This document shows, in pieces, positions 29,993 to 41,368 of a stretch of DNA of 64,000 nt; the stretch's first letter is position 1, and each line of letters starts with the position of its first letter. Both the position numbers and the translations under genes were made by a program. This stretch comes from Photobacterium sp. JCM 19050 (lineage in GTDB: Bacteria; Pseudomonadota; Gammaproteobacteria; Enterobacterales; Vibrionaceae), in contig BAXG01000015.1 in assembly GCA_001310455.1 (NCBI GenBank), positions 1 through 64,000 on the forward strand. Reading direction: 5' to 3'. The notes beneath the pieces are model-generated. The model saw only the letters and a list, made by a program, of their open reading frames with translations, was not told the origin of the DNA and did not search any database.

Positions 29993-32425
29993 TCAACAGG
30001 CTTGTTTTGTCAGTGAAGCAAACAGGGCGGGAAGGGTCTCAGGCAGCTTGGTCATCTTGTCTAAAACCGTGTAGTGGCCTTTGCCAAACACCTGACTTAC
30101 ATAGTTATCTGCCTCGGGATCGATGGTGAGGCAGAAGGGGATAATACCAGGCTTTGCAGCTCATCGGCAGCGTTGCGTGTGTCGGCTTGCAGGTAAAGGG
30201 GATCCCGCACGTCAATGTCTGCCGGCTCCCCGTCGCTGACCAGCAGCAAAAGTTTTTTGCGTTGCGGCTGGCATGCCAGGTAGGTCTTGGCATGACGGAG
30301 TGCCGCCCCCATCCGGGTAGACAGGCCGCCTTTCATCCCGGCGAGTTTTGCTTTGACCTTGTCGTCGTACTCGTCATCAAAATCCTTGTACCGGAAGTAT
30401 TGCACGTCACTGCGGCCGTTGGAGGCAAAACCGTGGATGGCAAAAGGATCGCCAATCCCGTCAATGGCGCCAGCCAGCATCACTGCCGCCTCCCGGGCCA
30501 TATCCAGAATGGTCCGGTTCTCACCATCGTCCGGCACCCGGTCAAGGGTTGACTGGGAAAGATCGAGCAATACCAGTACTGCCAAGTCGCGTTTGTGGCG
30601 TTTTAGCCGCTGGTCGATGTTCATTTCCGGCAGGGAGCCCCGGCGCAGCTCTTTCATTGCTTCGATGGCGGCATCGAGATCCAGCCCGTCACCTTCGTAT
30701 TGCCTGCGAAGCCGGGTCAGGCCTTTTGGTTGCAGGGCTTCCACCATGGCCTGCAGACGACGGACAAGGGGTTGTCTTCGGGTGAGTATGGCATCAATGT
30801 CTGATGCCTTTCCGCTCGGTGTTGAATGCTCGGTCAGTGTTACCCAGGACGGCCGCTGAAAACCGGCTCGGTAATCCCACTCCGGGTAGTGGAATGGGGG
30901 GGAAACCTGCACTTTGCCTTCAAGCTGGTTCATGCTGACGTCTTCCGGGTCGCCATCGCGGAAGAACTCGGACTCCAGTATCCAGACCTCCTGAGCATTG
31001 TCGTCTGCCAGCTCACAATCAATTTCGTTCACCATCTCCATGACGCTGACGGTACGTTTTACCTGCGGCATGCTGCGAAGGTGCCATTCCTCGGATTCCA
31101 GCTCACCATCATGCCAAAGGGCGGCATTGTCATCACGGTAGGGAATATCGAGATGGGTGAGTTGGCTGGCACGGGGCAGATCGGTAAGTCCGGTAATCTC
31201 CCGAGCCAGCCAGATTCCCAGGGATTCTGTGCAGCGGTGTTGTGAGTTGCTGTCTTTTTTGGTCATCAGATGGGCGAATTTGTCGCAGGCTTTTTGAATA
31301 ACCGGGTGACAGTCGGCGCAAGCCGGATTTAACAGGCAAAGCGCCACACGCTCAAGGAAGGTGAGGACAGAGTGAGTGATGCAAAGGTTTTCTGCTTTGG
31401 TTTCATGAAACGGCAGCCAAAGCGGCAGCAAACCAGGGAAGTCCCGGATGGCGAGAGCCTCAATGCGGGCATCCTCAACCAGCCGATACAGATTTGCTGC
31501 AAGGGGGTGTAATCGGTTTTCCGCCACGGACGTGAATAGCGAAGGTGAGCGGCGCAATGGGCGGCTGCGGCGCGGTAAAGCATCTTGCCGCCCAGTTTCG
31601 CTTTACCATCCGGGAGGCGTCGCCTGCCGGGTAGTCATCCATCGCATCGGGCAGTTGGATAACGCCGTTGTTGATGGTTGGCCGGAGCAATTGCCCAGCC
31701 TTATTCTCATCGCTTGTGTCGTCTTCCAGCGAGACGCTGACCGGGCGCATAAAAAAATCCGCCCCCCACAGGGCGCGGAGGAAAAAGTTCAGTTGCCTTT
31801 GCACATCGGCAAACAGGGTTCCACGGCGCTGGCGCTGGAGGATGGCTTGGCTGTCTGCTGCGTTCAGGGAGAAGTAGGCAGCGAGCGCTGTCGGCTGGTG
31901 AGTATGGGTGCGTGCTCCCCAAAGCGCCCACTGTCGAAGACCGTTTATGGGCAGCCGGGCAAGCAGGCTGCCGGTATGGGTAAACAGCAGTCTGAGGCTG
32001 GTCGGGGCAAGGGCGGCGAGTTCTTCAACCAGTTTAAGGTAGCGTTTTACTCCGTCGGCAGAGCCAACACGGCTTGCCACCGTCGGCAAAATTTCCACCA
32101 TCTGGATAATCCGCTCAGTCCCGAGCCATGCTGTCAGGGCATTGAGGGTTTCGTAGGTACTGGCCATAACCGACATGTCGCTGTGGCGAACCACCTGGGG
32201 CATGGTCTGCAAAAAGGCAATCACCAGCTTGGTGCTGCGGTCGTTGTCTACAAGCACCTGGGAGATATAGAGATATACGTTGAGGCCATCGCTGTCCATC
32301 ACCGCGGCGGCCTCGTTAAAACTGGCATCAAGTGTATCGGATGATGTATTTCCCTGCTGCCAGCCCGGACCAAGCAGGGCCTCTTTCAGGGAAATGAACG
32401 CCTGTTTCTGGTGTGGGGTTGCCAT
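29993..32425 (-). CDS. cbbO: CbbO RuBisCO activase adaptor (VWA protein); three frame breaks
   Basis: The repaired product is about 811 residues. The C-terminal von Willebrand A domain is seen in LAVLVLLDLSQSTLD (MIDAS DxSxS) and LLLLVSDGEPAD. CbbO works with the AAA+ protein CbbQ to remove inhibitory sugar phosphates from form I RuBisCO. It directly follows cbbQ. Breaks are at about 31601 (C), 31521-31522 (C) and 30150-30151 (G), each a one-base run loss. The restored C-terminus reads IIPFCLTIDPEADNYV and ends LFASLTKQAC. The start is ATG 32425 after AGGAGG. Confidence 0.9.
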
Positions 32426-32443
32426 AGCCGCTGCCTCCTAAAA

Positions 32444-33265
32444 TCAAAAACAGCCCTGTACGGTAGCGTCCAGGGTGTCGCGGATATCCGGGTCATCGCT
32501 GAGCGGGCGCACCAGTGCCATGTGGCAGGCAGCCACTGCCGGGATGCCCTTGGCGATCAACTGGCCGGTGTAGACCAGCAAGCGGGTGGAGATCCCTTCG
32601 CTGAGGCCATGCCCTACAAGGTTTCTGGCGTGGGTAGCAATCTGGATAAGGCGCTCAGCGGTCTCTTCATCAATACCGGATTCATGGCAGACGATGGCAA
32701 TTTCGGTCTCTTTTTCCGGGTAGGTAAACTCCAGTGCTGCGAAACGCTGCTTGGTAGAGGTTTTGAGATCTTTCATCAGGGTCTGGTAACCCGGGTTATA
32801 GGAAATCACTAACTGAAAGTCGGGGTGAGCGTTTACCAGTTCCCCTTTTTTTTCCAGCGCCAGTGTGCGGCGGTAATCCGTCAGTGAGTGGATGGCAACC
32901 GTTGTGTCCTGGCGCGCTTCCACCACTTCATCAAGGTAACAAACGGCCCCAATTCTTGCGGCGGTTGTCAGCGGACCGTCCTGCCAGTATGTGCCGTCTG
33001 CATCCAGCAGGTATCGGCCGATAAGGTCTGACGCTGTCATGTCTTCGTGGCAGGAAATGGTGATAAGTGGTCGTTTCAGTTTCCAGGCCATGTGCTCGAC
33101 AAACCGGGTTTTACCGCAGCCGGTTGGTCCTTTGAGCATCATAGGGATCCGGGCATCGTATGCTGCCTGGTAAAGGGCAATTTCATCGCCGGTTTCCTGG
33201 TAATAGGGCTCGTCGTCGATTATGTACTGGCTGTGCGGGGGGACCGCTTTGATTGCCTGTGTCAT
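32444..33265 (-). CDS. cbbQ: CbbQ AAA+ RuBisCO activase
   Basis: This intact 273-residue MoxR-type AAA+ ATPase has Walker A GPTGCGKTRF, Walker B VCYLDEVVEA, sensor-1 region LVISYNPGYQ and the arginine finger region STKQRFAALEF. With CbbO it forms a motor that reactivates RuBisCO. ATG 33265 (MTQAIK) with AAGGAGAG is chosen over an upstream in-frame ATG. The gene lies after a hairpin that may limit its expression relative to cbbLS. Confidence 0.95.
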   Translation of the reverse strand: MTQAIKAVPPHSQYIIDDEPYYQETGDEIALYQAAYDARIPMMLKGPTGCGKTRFVEHMAWKLKRPLITISCHEDMTASDLIGRYLLDADGTYWQDGPLTTAARIGAVCYLDEVVEARQDTTVAIHSLTDYRRTLALEKKGELVNAHPDFQLVISYNPGYQTLMKDLKTSTKQRFAALEFTYPEKETEIAIVCHESGIDEETAERLIQIATHARNLVGHGLSEGISTRLLVYTGQLIAKGIPAVAACHMALVRPLSDDPDIRDTLDATVQGCF

Positions 33266-33332
33266 CGCTGCTCTCCTTAGCCTTACCGGCATACAGTGTC
33301 GCTGCCCGGCTGCCGTAGCAACCGGGCGAAAG

Positions 33333-33378
33333 AAAAAAGGCCGGGTGAATGCGGAGGGTCCGTATACATTCTCCGGCC
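33333..33378 (-). terminator. Attenuator-like terminator between cbbS and cbbQ
   Basis: On the minus strand GGCCGG and GAATG pair with CATTC and CCGGCC, and CGGA/TCCG forms the top of the stem, followed by six T. The stem spans 33378-33339 and the T run 33338-33333. It would stop part of the cbbLS transcripts before cbbQO. A second hairpin without T run lies at 33304-33327. Confidence 0.75.
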
Positions 33379-33468
33379 AAAAGGCCCTACCGTGTTAAGC
33401 CTTAAAACAGAGTCCGTTGTGGACTGCTCAAATGGAGACTGTTCCAAGCGGGGCTTGTAAAGCCGGGG

Positions 33469-33828
33469 TTATTCGAAACCTGGTGCGCGGTAGATCACCA
33501 TGGCGGCACCCTGGCTCTGCTTGAAGTTGTCATAGCCAATCAACCGAACGTGGTGGTTCGGGTTCTGGTTATGGCAGAGCTGGGCCTCGTTCAGAATGGT
33601 GTCAACATTGGTTTCACCAAACATTGGCAGCTTCCACATGTACCAGTAAGCGCCGCTCGCTTCTTCCGGCTCGGTGTGCTCGATAGCCGGGTTCCAGCCT
33701 TTGCTGACGATAAATTCCACCTGACGGCGGATCTGTTCGGCAGTCAGGCGTGGCAGGTACGAAAAGGTTTCAAACTTGCGGCTGTGTGCATCCGTCAGCC
33801 GCGACGGGTAATCCATCACTTCACTCAT
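33469..33828 (-). CDS. cbbS: RuBisCO small subunit (form I)
   Basis: This 119-residue small subunit has the pattern [31 protein letters not shown] and [11 protein letters not shown], matching form IA proteobacterial CbbS (about 118). It caps the L8 core to give L8S8. The start is ATG 33828 ([10 protein letters not shown]) after AAGGAG at 9-bp spacing. Located 69 bp after cbbL. Confidence 0.98.
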   Translation of the reverse strand: MSEVMDYPSRLTDAHSRKFETFSYLPRLTAEQIRRQVEFIVSKGWNPAIEHTEPEEASGAYWYMWKLPMFGETNVDTILNEAQLCHNQNPNHHVRLIGYDNFKQSQGAAMVIYRAPGFE

Positions 33829-33897
33829 AATCTTTGCTCCTTGTTCGCGTTGGGAAGGCGACGGGCGGCCCATTGCCTTCCGTCAGAGGGCTCCCGC

Positions 33898-35314
33898 TTA
33901 GGCGTGGGCGACGTCCAGTTTGTCGACGGTGTCGAACTCGAACTTGATCTCTTTCCAGGTTTCCATTGCCGCTTTCAGTTCAGGGCTGTGCTTGGCGGCG
34001 GCAGTGAGGATGTCCTTGCCTTCGCGCTCCAGATCCCGGCCCTCGTTTCGTGCAAGGGTACAGGCTTCCAGTGCCACGCGGTTTGCGGCTGCACCGGCTG
34101 CGTTGCCCCAGGGGTGACCCAACGTACCACCACCGAACTGGAACACAGCGTCATCACCGAAGATGGAAACCAGTGCCGGCATGTGCCAGACATGGATCCC
34201 GCCGGAGGCCACAGGCAAGACACCGGGCATGGAACCGAAGTCCTGGTCAAAGAAGATGCCACGGCTGCGGTCTTCCTTGATCACGCGGTCACGCATGATG
34301 TCGATCCAGCCGAGGGTGGCGTCACGGTCACCTTCGAGCTTGCCGACCACGGTACCGGAGTGGAGGTGGTCACCGCCGGACAGGCGCAGGCACTTGGTCA
34401 GCACCCGGAAGTGGATACCGTGGCGCGGGTTGCGGTCGACCACGGCGTGCATGGCGCGGTGGATGTGAAGCAGGATGCCGTTGTCGCGACACCAGTTGGC
34501 AAGACCGGTGTTAGCGGTAAAGCCTGCGGTAAAGAAGTCATGCATGATAATTGGCATGTCGAGCTCTTTGGCATACTCGGCGCGGCGGTACATCTCTTCC
34601 GGCGTCGGGGCAGTTACGTTGAGGTAGTGCCCTTTACGCTCCCCGGTTTCGCGCTCTGCGCGGTGAACGCCCTCAGCGACATATCCGAAACGGTCACGCC
34701 AGCGCATAAATGGCTGCGAGTTGACGTTTTCATCATCCTTGGTGAAATCCAGGCCACCACGCAGCCCTTCATAACAGGCTCGGCCATAGTTTTTGGCAGA
34801 CAGGCCAAGTTTAGGCTTGATGGTACAGCCCAGCAGCGCACGGCCATATTTATTGAGCAGGTCACGTTCAACCTGGATGCCATTCGGTGGCCCACCACAG
34901 GTTTTTACGTAGCAATCGGGAAGCGCACATCTTCAAGACGCAGGCCACGAATGCTTTAAAGCCAAACACGTTACCGACCAGGGAGGTCAGCACGTTTACC
35001 ACAGACCCTTCTTCAAACAGGTCGATAGGATAAGCGACGAAGGCATAAAACGACGTGTCATCACCGGGTACATCTTCAATGGCGTACGCCCGGCCTTTGT
35101 AGTAATCGAGGTCTGTCAGTAAATCCGTCCAGACTGTGGTCCAGGTACCGGTTGACGATTCAGCTGCTACTGCGGCTGCCGCTTCTTCTCGTGGCACGCC
35201 GGGTTGGGGTTCGATTTTGAAGCAGGCCAAAATATCTGTATCTACCGGAACATATTCGGGCATCCAATAGGTTTCCCGGTATTCCTTTACACCTGCCTGG
35301 TAACTTTTAGCCAT
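33898..35314 (-). CDS. cbbL: RuBisCO large subunit (form IA); two frame breaks
   Basis: The repaired product is 472 residues. Seen active-site features include [28 protein letters not shown], the carbamylated Lys motif [35 protein letters not shown] and [12 protein letters not shown]. It fixes CO2 onto ribulose-1,5-bisphosphate. Breaks lie at 34948-34950 (CC lost one base, giving FRGLRLEDV) and about 34910 (a lost T, giving [13 protein letters not shown]). Association with cbbQO and no carboxysome genes points to the IAq subtype. Start ATG 35314 (MAKSYQAG). Confidence 0.97.
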
Positions 35315-35519
35315 AACCATATCCTTATATCTGGAGAGGTGAGATTCATTTTTAAATATTCGCCATCCTGTCGTTGGCATAGGGATAGTTTTATTGGCTG
35401 GAGTCAATAAGTGAAATTGGAAGTTTTTATGTCAGCATAAGAAAATATTTTGTTTGTGTGCAAAAACCATAATTAAATTTGTTGTTTGTTTTTAAGTTAA
35501 TGATTTTTAAAGGCTCCGC

Positions 35520-35542
35520 TAACCATAATGAGATTGTGGTTA
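35520..35542. promoter_or_regulatory. Candidate CbbR (LysR-type) operator
   Basis: TAACCA (35520-35525) and TGGTTA (35537-35542) are inverted arms 11 bp apart. LysR regulators bind T-N11-A sites inside such inverted repeats; the place between the two cbb operons fits CbbR. Confidence 0.5.
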
Positions 35543-35709
35543 TTACCTGGTGATAACTTATGTGATTTATTTTAACTGGCTGTTATTTATTAAAAATATG
35601 CGTTTTTAAATGTCGACATAAGTTTTATTTATTATGGTGTCGATTATTCCTGATTGGAGCGCTTAATTAATTCCCTTTACCGTGAAATCAATCGTTCGTG
35701 CCCGCTTTT

Positions 35710-35744
35710 TTCGCTTTTATTGCCTTCTTCGCTTTTATTGCCTT
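35710..35744 (+). repeat. Tandem 18-bp duplication in cbbT leader
   Basis: A 17-base unit beginning TTCGCTTTTATTGCC occurs at 35710-35726 and 35728-35744 with one base between them. It is in the untranslated leader of cbbT. Confidence 0.85.
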
Positions 35745-35805
35745 TGTCGCTGTGAAGATATGGCTTTAGCCGGGACGCAGGAATTTCAGCAAAAAGGAAT
35801 TAATT

Positions 35806-37922
35806 ATGAGCCAGATTCAGGAACAGAGTTCAGCTCTGGAAAGGACGCCGGATTCGGCGCCGGGTGAACATCTGCCACAGCGTGAGCATTTACCAGAAAA
35901 GGCCGCGATCTCAGAAAATCAGAGTGAACGTCTGCGCTGCGCCAATGCGGTCCGGATGCTGTCTGTTGATATGATTCAGGCGGCCAACTCCGGGCACCCT
36001 GGCGCCCCTATGGGTATGGCGGATATTGCAGAAGTGCTGTGGCGCGACTTCCTGAGCCACAACCCGGCCAACCCCGGCTGGGTCAACCGCGATCGCTTTG
36101 TGCTGTCCAACGGCCACGGTTCTGCATTGCTGTATTCCCTGCTTCACCTCACCGGTTATGACCTGCCGATGAAAGAGCTTTTGCAGTTCCGACAGCTTGG
36201 CAGCAAAACCCCCGGCCACCCGGAAGTGGGCATGACGCCGGGAGTAGAAACCACCACCGGCCCGCTTGGGCAGGGGCTGGCCAATGCGGTGGGGATGGCA
36301 ATTGCAGAGAAAACCCTGGGCGCCCAGTTCAACCGGGATGACCACAACATTGTGGATCACTACACCTATGTATTTTTGGGTGACGGCTGCCTGATGGAAG
36401 GGATTTCCCACGAAGCATGCTCACTTGCCGGTACCCATAAACTGGGCAAGCTGGTGGCATTTTATGATGACAACGGCATCTCTATTGATGGCGAGGTGGA
36501 AGGGTGGTTTACCGATGACACGCCGGGCCGTTTTCGGGCATACGGATGGCATGTTATTGCGGATGTGGACGGCCATGACCCGGTTGCTGTGCGCGATGCC
36601 ATCCTGGATGCTCAGCGCGAGTCGGACAAGCCGACCCTTATCTGCTGCAAGACGGTGATAGGTAAGGGCTCGCCAAACAAAGCCGGCAGCACAATGTGCA
36701 TGGCGCTCCGCTGGGTGAAGAAGAAATTCGCGAAACCCGCAAAGCCCTCGATTGGCCTTACGGGCCATTCGATATTCCTGAAGCTGTCCAGTCGCTTTGG
36801 GACAGCCGGGAACAAGGGGTAATGAGAGAAGCCTTGTGGAACCGCAGGTTTGCTGCTTACTCGCAGGCTTACCCGGAATTGGCTGAGGAGTTTACCCGCC
36901 GTATGGAGGGCAAACTGCCGAAAAACTGGAATGAGCAGGCAGAGAGCCATGTCAAGACGGTGGCGCTTCGCAGCCAGAGCATCGCCTCCCGGCAGGCTTC
37001 CCAGCAGTCGCTCAATTCACTGGCCCCCACGCTGCCGGAAATGCTGGGAGGATCGGCCGATCTCAGCCCGTCCAACAACACTTTTTGGGAAGGCGCGTGG
37101 GACATCGAGCCCGACCAGCCGAACGGAAATTACATGCGCTACGGGGTGCGTGAATTTGGCATGAGCGCGGTGATGAACGGGATTGCCCTGCATGGCGGTT
37201 TTATCCCCTTCGGCGGCACCTTCCTGGTGTTCTCTGACTATGCCCGCAACGCCATCCGGGTGGCGGCGCTTTCCCATATCCACGCCATCTATGTTTACAC
37301 CCATGACTCCATTGGCCTGGGTGAAGACGGCCCGACCCACCAGCCGGTCGAGCATCTTGTCAGCCTGCGTGCCATGCCGGGAGTGACCCTCTGGCGCCCT
37401 TGTGATGCCGTGGAAAGTGCCGTTGCCTGGAAGCGGGCGATTGAAGACAAAACCGGCCCGCATGTTCTGGTGTTTTCACGTCAGAAGCTGCCCCACCAGT
37501 TGCGCCGGGCCGACCAGCTCACCCTTATCGAGCGCGGGGGCTATGTCCTTCGTGAGCACGAGGGTCGCTACGGGGCCCAGCCGGACATCATCCTGATTGC
37601 CACCGGCTCCGAAGTCGCTATTGCCATGGAAGCGGCACTGATGCTGAACCGACAGGGTGTTGGCGCAAGGGTGGTGTCCATGCCTTGTACATCTGAATTC
37701 GATAAACAGCCGCAGCACTACCGGGATGCCGTTCTTCCGCCGGAAGTTCCCTGCCGTATCGCCGTGGAAGCCGGGTCCACCCTCGGCTGGCACAAGTATG
37801 TGGGCTGCAGTGGCCGGGTAATCGGCATCGACAGTTTCGGTGAATCAGCCCCGGCCTCCCGCCTCTTTGAACACTTTGGCCTGACGACAGAAAAACTGAT
37901 CTCAGTGGCGCATCTTGCCTGA
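35806..37922 (+). CDS. cbbT: Transketolase of the Calvin cycle; one frame break
   Basis: The repaired product is about 705 residues, longer than the usual 665 because of a 45-residue polar N-terminal extension. TPP-binding [13 protein letters not shown] and the N-terminal [13 protein letters not shown] are typical, as are [19 protein letters not shown] and [19 protein letters not shown]. It regenerates pentose phosphates from hexose and triose phosphates. The break near 36690 is CAGCACAAT needing one C to read [16 protein letters not shown] 35806 follows AAGGAA. It opens the plus-strand cbb operon. Confidence 0.94.
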
Positions 37923-37996
37923 GTGAACAGAACTAACAGGCAGGCCTGACCATGCATTCAGGAATTAACGAATAGTCCGATTACAAGGAGAGATTT

Positions 37997-39061
37997 ATGG
38001 CACTTATCAGCCTTCGGCAACTGCTCGACCATGCCGCGGAGCACAGCTACGGCGTCCCGGCTTTCAACGTAAATAACATGGAGCAGGTTCATGCCATTAT
38101 GCGGGCGGCTGCGGCCTGCGACAGCCCGGTTATCCTGCAGGCATCTGCCGGTGCACGCAGTTACGCCGGCGCGTCGTTTCTGCGTCACCTGATGCTCGCC
38201 TCTGTGGAAGAGTGGCCGACCATCCCGGTGGTCGTACACCAGGATCACGGCGCGTCACCGGGGATTTGCCTGCAATCGATCCAGCAGGGGTTCACCTCGG
38301 TGATGATGGACGGCTCGCTGATGGAAGATATGAAAACCCCGGCAAGTTATGAGTACAACTGTGACGTAACCCGCCGGGTGGTGGAGATGTCCCACGCCGG
38401 CGGGGTATCGGTGGAAGGGGAGCTTGGTTGTCTGGGCTCACTGGAAACCGGTACAGCCGGGGAGGAAGACGGCTCCGGAGCAGAAGGGGTGCTGAGCCAT
38501 GACCAGTTGCTGACCGACCCGGAAGAAGCGGCGGATTTTGTTCGAGCAACCGGGGTGGATGCGCTGGCCATTGCCATCGGGACCAGCCACGGAGCATATA
38601 AATTTACCCGCCCGCCGACGGGGGACATTCTCGCCATTGACCGTATCAAGGAAATTCATGCCCGTATCCCGGATACCCACCTGGTAATGCACGGTTCGTC
38701 TTCGGTGCCGCAGGACTGGCTGTCGGTCATCAATGATTACGGCGGCGATATGGGCGAGACCTATGGCGTGCCGGTTGAAGAAATTGTTGAAGGCATCAAG
38801 CACGGTGTGCGCAAGGTCAATATTGATACCGACCTGCGGATGGCGAGTACCGGTGCAGTGCGCCGTTTCCTGGCGGAAAACCCGTCTAACTTCGACCCGC
38901 GCAAATTCCTTTCTGCGGCCACCATTGCCATGCAGACCCTTTGTCAGGAACGTTATGAGGCCTTCGGATGTGCAGGCATGGCCTCGAAAATTACCCCGGT
39001 TAGCCTTGAAGCCATGGCATCCCGTTATGCCAGCGGCACGCTTGCGCCTTCAGTGCGCTGA
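37997..39061 (+). CDS. cbbA: Class II fructose-bisphosphate aldolase
   Basis: This intact 354-residue metal-dependent aldolase has [25 protein letters not shown] metal-binding segments (His in VVHQDHG), [14 protein letters not shown] and [12 protein letters not shown]. In the Calvin cycle it joins triose phosphates to fructose- and sedoheptulose-bisphosphate. It has the 'CalvI' type length. Ribosome site AAGGAGAG precedes ATG 37997. Confidence 0.96.
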   Translation: MALISLRQLLDHAAEHSYGVPAFNVNNMEQVHAIMRAAAACDSPVILQASAGARSYAGASFLRHLMLASVEEWPTIPVVVHQDHGASPGICLQSIQQGFTSVMMDGSLMEDMKTPASYEYNCDVTRRVVEMSHAGGVSVEGELGCLGSLETGTAGEEDGSGAEGVLSHDQLLTDPEEAADFVRATGVDALAIAIGTSHGAYKFTRPPTGDILAIDRIKEIHARIPDTHLVMHGSSSVPQDWLSVINDYGGDMGETYGVPVEEIVEGIKHGVRKVNIDTDLRMASTGAVRRFLAENPSNFDPRKFLSAATIAMQTLCQERYEAFGCAGMASKITPVSLEAMASRYASGTLAPSVR

Positions 39062-39094
39062 AAGCTTTCAATGCAAAACCAGAGGAGAAAAATT

Positions 39095-40021
39095 ATGTCA
39101 GTGAAGCATCCTATTGTAGCGGTTACCGGCTCATCAGGTGCCGGAACCTCTACCGTTAAAAATGCCATGGAGCAGATTTTCCGCCGTAACCAGTTTAATG
39201 CCGCCATCCTTGAGGGTGACAGCTACCACCGTTATGACCGGGTGGAAATGCGTGAGCGTCTGAAGCGCGCGCAAGAAAAAGGCAAAAGCCTCAGCCACTT
39301 CGGCCCGGAAGGGAATGATTTCGACGAGCTGGAAAAGACCTTCAAAGCCTACGCCGAATCCGGCACGGCCATGCGCCGTTATTACATCCACAACGAAGAA
39401 GAAGCAGCCCAGCACAATCAGAAGCCGGGAACCTTCACACCGTGGATCCCGATTCCCGAAGGCTCAGACCTCCTTTTCTATGAAGGCCTTCACGGTGGCG
39501 TGGTGACGGAGAAAAACAACGTTGCCCGCTATGTTGACCTGCTGATCGGTGTGGTACCGATTGTGAACCTCGAGTGGATCCAGAAAATCCACCGGGACAC
39601 CAACGTGCGAGGCTACAGCCGGGAGGCGGTGACCGACACTATCCTGCGCCGGATGTACGATTACGTGCATTACATTACTCCGCAGTTTTCGCTGACAGAC
39701 GTGAATTTCCAGCGGGTGCCGATGGTGGATACGTCCAACCCGTTTATTGCCCGGGATATCCCGACGTTGGATGAGAGCATGGTGGTGATACGTTTCCGCG
39801 ACCCGAAAAAAACCGGTGTCGATTTCCAGTACCTGCTCAATATGATCCACGGCTCCTTTATGTCCCGCAGGAACAACATCGTGGTTCCGGGCGGCAAAAT
39901 GGGGCTGGCGATGGAGCTTATCATGCAGCCGATGATTGAAGAGCTGGTGTACAACGGTTCAAACAGGGTGAGTGTTGCCACTACCCACGACCGTTTTGCC
40001 AAGCGCGAAGCTGTAGTGTAA
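39095..40021 (+). CDS. cbbP: Phosphoribulokinase
   Basis: This intact 308-residue proteobacterial-type enzyme makes ribulose-1,5-bisphosphate from ribulose-5-phosphate and ATP. Walker A is GSSGAGTSTV; EGDSYHRYDR, FGPEGNDFDELE and the YEGLHGGV segment follow. ATG 39095 (MSVKHPIV) after AGAGGAG is preferred to an in-frame ATG at 39071. It has no frame break. Confidence 0.97.
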   Translation: MSVKHPIVAVTGSSGAGTSTVKNAMEQIFRRNQFNAAILEGDSYHRYDRVEMRERLKRAQEKGKSLSHFGPEGNDFDELEKTFKAYAESGTAMRRYYIHNEEEAAQHNQKPGTFTPWIPIPEGSDLLFYEGLHGGVVTEKNNVARYVDLLIGVVPIVNLEWIQKIHRDTNVRGYSREAVTDTILRRMYDYVHYITPQFSLTDVNFQRVPMVDTSNPFIARDIPTLDESMVVIRFRDPKKTGVDFQYLLNMIHGSFMSRRNNIVVPGGKMGLAMELIMQPMIEELVYNGSNRVSVATTHDRFAKREAVV

Positions 40022-40031
40022 GGAGGCCGGC

Positions 40032-41082
40032 ATGAGAAAAGGAACCACATTTACGCGATTTATCATTGAAGAGCAGCGCCGGATCCCGGAGTCAACCGGG
40101 GAATTTACCCTGCTGCTGAGCGCCATTGTCACTGCCTGTAAAGAGATTTCAGATGACGTTAACCGCGGCCAGCTTATCAACGTGCTGGGCAGTGCCGAGA
40201 GTGAAAACGTACAGGGGGAAACCCAGAAGAAGCTCGATATCATCTCCAATGAAGTGATGATTAAGGCACTGGAGTGGTCCGGGCACCTGGCAGGAATGGC
40301 GTCAGAGGAAATGGAAGAGGTTTACCCGATTCCCAACCGCTACCCGAAGGAAGTACCTGCTGGTGTTCGACCCGCTCGATGGCTCTTCAAACACCGAAGT
40401 GAACGTGTCCATTGGAACCATTTTTTCGATTCTCCGTTGTCCCGACGGTGTCAGTGAGCCAACGGAAGATGACTTCCTCCAGCCGGGCACCCGGCAGGTC
40501 TGCGCCGGGTATGTACTCTATGGCCCGGCCACCAACCTGGTACTGACGTCGGGGCAGGGGGTGAACGGTTTCACCCTGGATCAGGATATCGGCGAATTTA
40601 TCCTGACCCACCCCAAGCTGACGATCCCCGAAAAAACCAGCGAGTTTGCCATCAATATGTCCAACCAACGTCACTGGGAACCGGCGGTAAAACGCTATAT
40701 CGACGAAGTGGTGGCGGGGAAAGATGGCCCGCGCGGCCGGGATTTCAATACCCGATGGGTGGCCTCTATGGTCGCGGAAGTGCACCGGATTTTGATGCGA
40801 GGCGGGATTTTTCTCTACCCCTGTGACAGCCGGGAAAATGTCCGCGAAGGCCGGCTTCGCCAGCTTTATGAAGCCAACCCGATGAGCTTTATTATCGAAC
40901 AGGCCGGAGGGGCAGCCACCACCGGACGGGAGCGGCTTCTCTCTGTGCAGCCCGGGAAGTTACACCAACGAATTCCGGTGATATTGGGCGCGAGGGAAGA
41001 GGTCGAACGTGTCACCCGTTACCACCTCGAGATGGACAAGGAACGGGAGGGGGACATGCCTCCACACCGCCAGGCGAGCTGA
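40032..41082 (+). CDS. cbbF: Fructose-1,6-bisphosphatase; one frame break
   Basis: The repaired product is 350 residues. The metal-binding motif [21 protein letters not shown] and [14 protein letters not shown] are those of class I FBPase. It hydrolyses fructose-1,6-bisphosphate (and possibly sedoheptulose bisphosphate). The break at 40349-40350 is unusual in size: the downstream frame needs two added bases, most simply GG to GGGG, to give [16 protein letters not shown] one-base insertion would also change the frame this way but would break the family motif. Lies 10 bp after cbbP. Confidence 0.93.
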
Positions 41083-41118
41083 ACACGAAAAAGTTCACAT
41101 TCGCGGAAAAAAGTCGCG

Positions 41119-41157
41119 CCCCGGCAACTGACTGATCGCTCAGCAAGATTGCCGGGG
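41119..41157 (+). terminator. Hairpin after cbbF
   Basis: CCCCGGCAA (41119-41127) pairs with TTGCCGGGG (41149-41157) and the inner CTGA/TCAG extends it. There is no T run, so it may stabilise or partly terminate mRNA within the 286-bp gap before cbbZ. Confidence 0.6.
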
Positions 41158-41368
41158 CCTTGGTGGAATATCTGGAGAAAGCTCGATTTGACGGGCATGT
41201 ACGCACCTGTTGCGCTGCTTGCCTCTGCTATCTTTAGGTTAGTGGGCTTTCCCATTCACCTCTTACCGGGTTCTTTGCCGGATCTGTGCAGTCACTGACG
41301 TAAAGCCGTATTGCCAATAATCGAGCGCATACCAAAGCGCCATCCGACTATTTCAGGGAGTGAAACCT

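Larger units (their letters stand above)
35315..35805. promoter_or_regulatory. Divergent cbbL/cbbT promoter region
   Basis: The 491-bp gap separates divergent cbbL and cbbT and is AT-rich between 35420 and 35670. It should hold both promoters. The 9-mer AACCATAAT occurs twice (35465-35473, 35521-35529), 56 bp apart, and the second is half of an inverted repeat. No convincing gene lies here; a short plus-strand frame from 35682 has no ribosome site. Confidence 0.65.

Noticed and set aside
33550..34959. A 469-codon open frame on the plus strand opposite cbbL and cbbS
   Set aside because: It is antisense to the clear RuBisCO genes, crosses the region with a cbbL frame break, has no family motifs, and is a GC-bias shadow.
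33898..35314. cbbL as a true pseudogene
   Set aside because: Both breaks are single-base run losses, all catalytic motifs remain, and the partner genes are intact.
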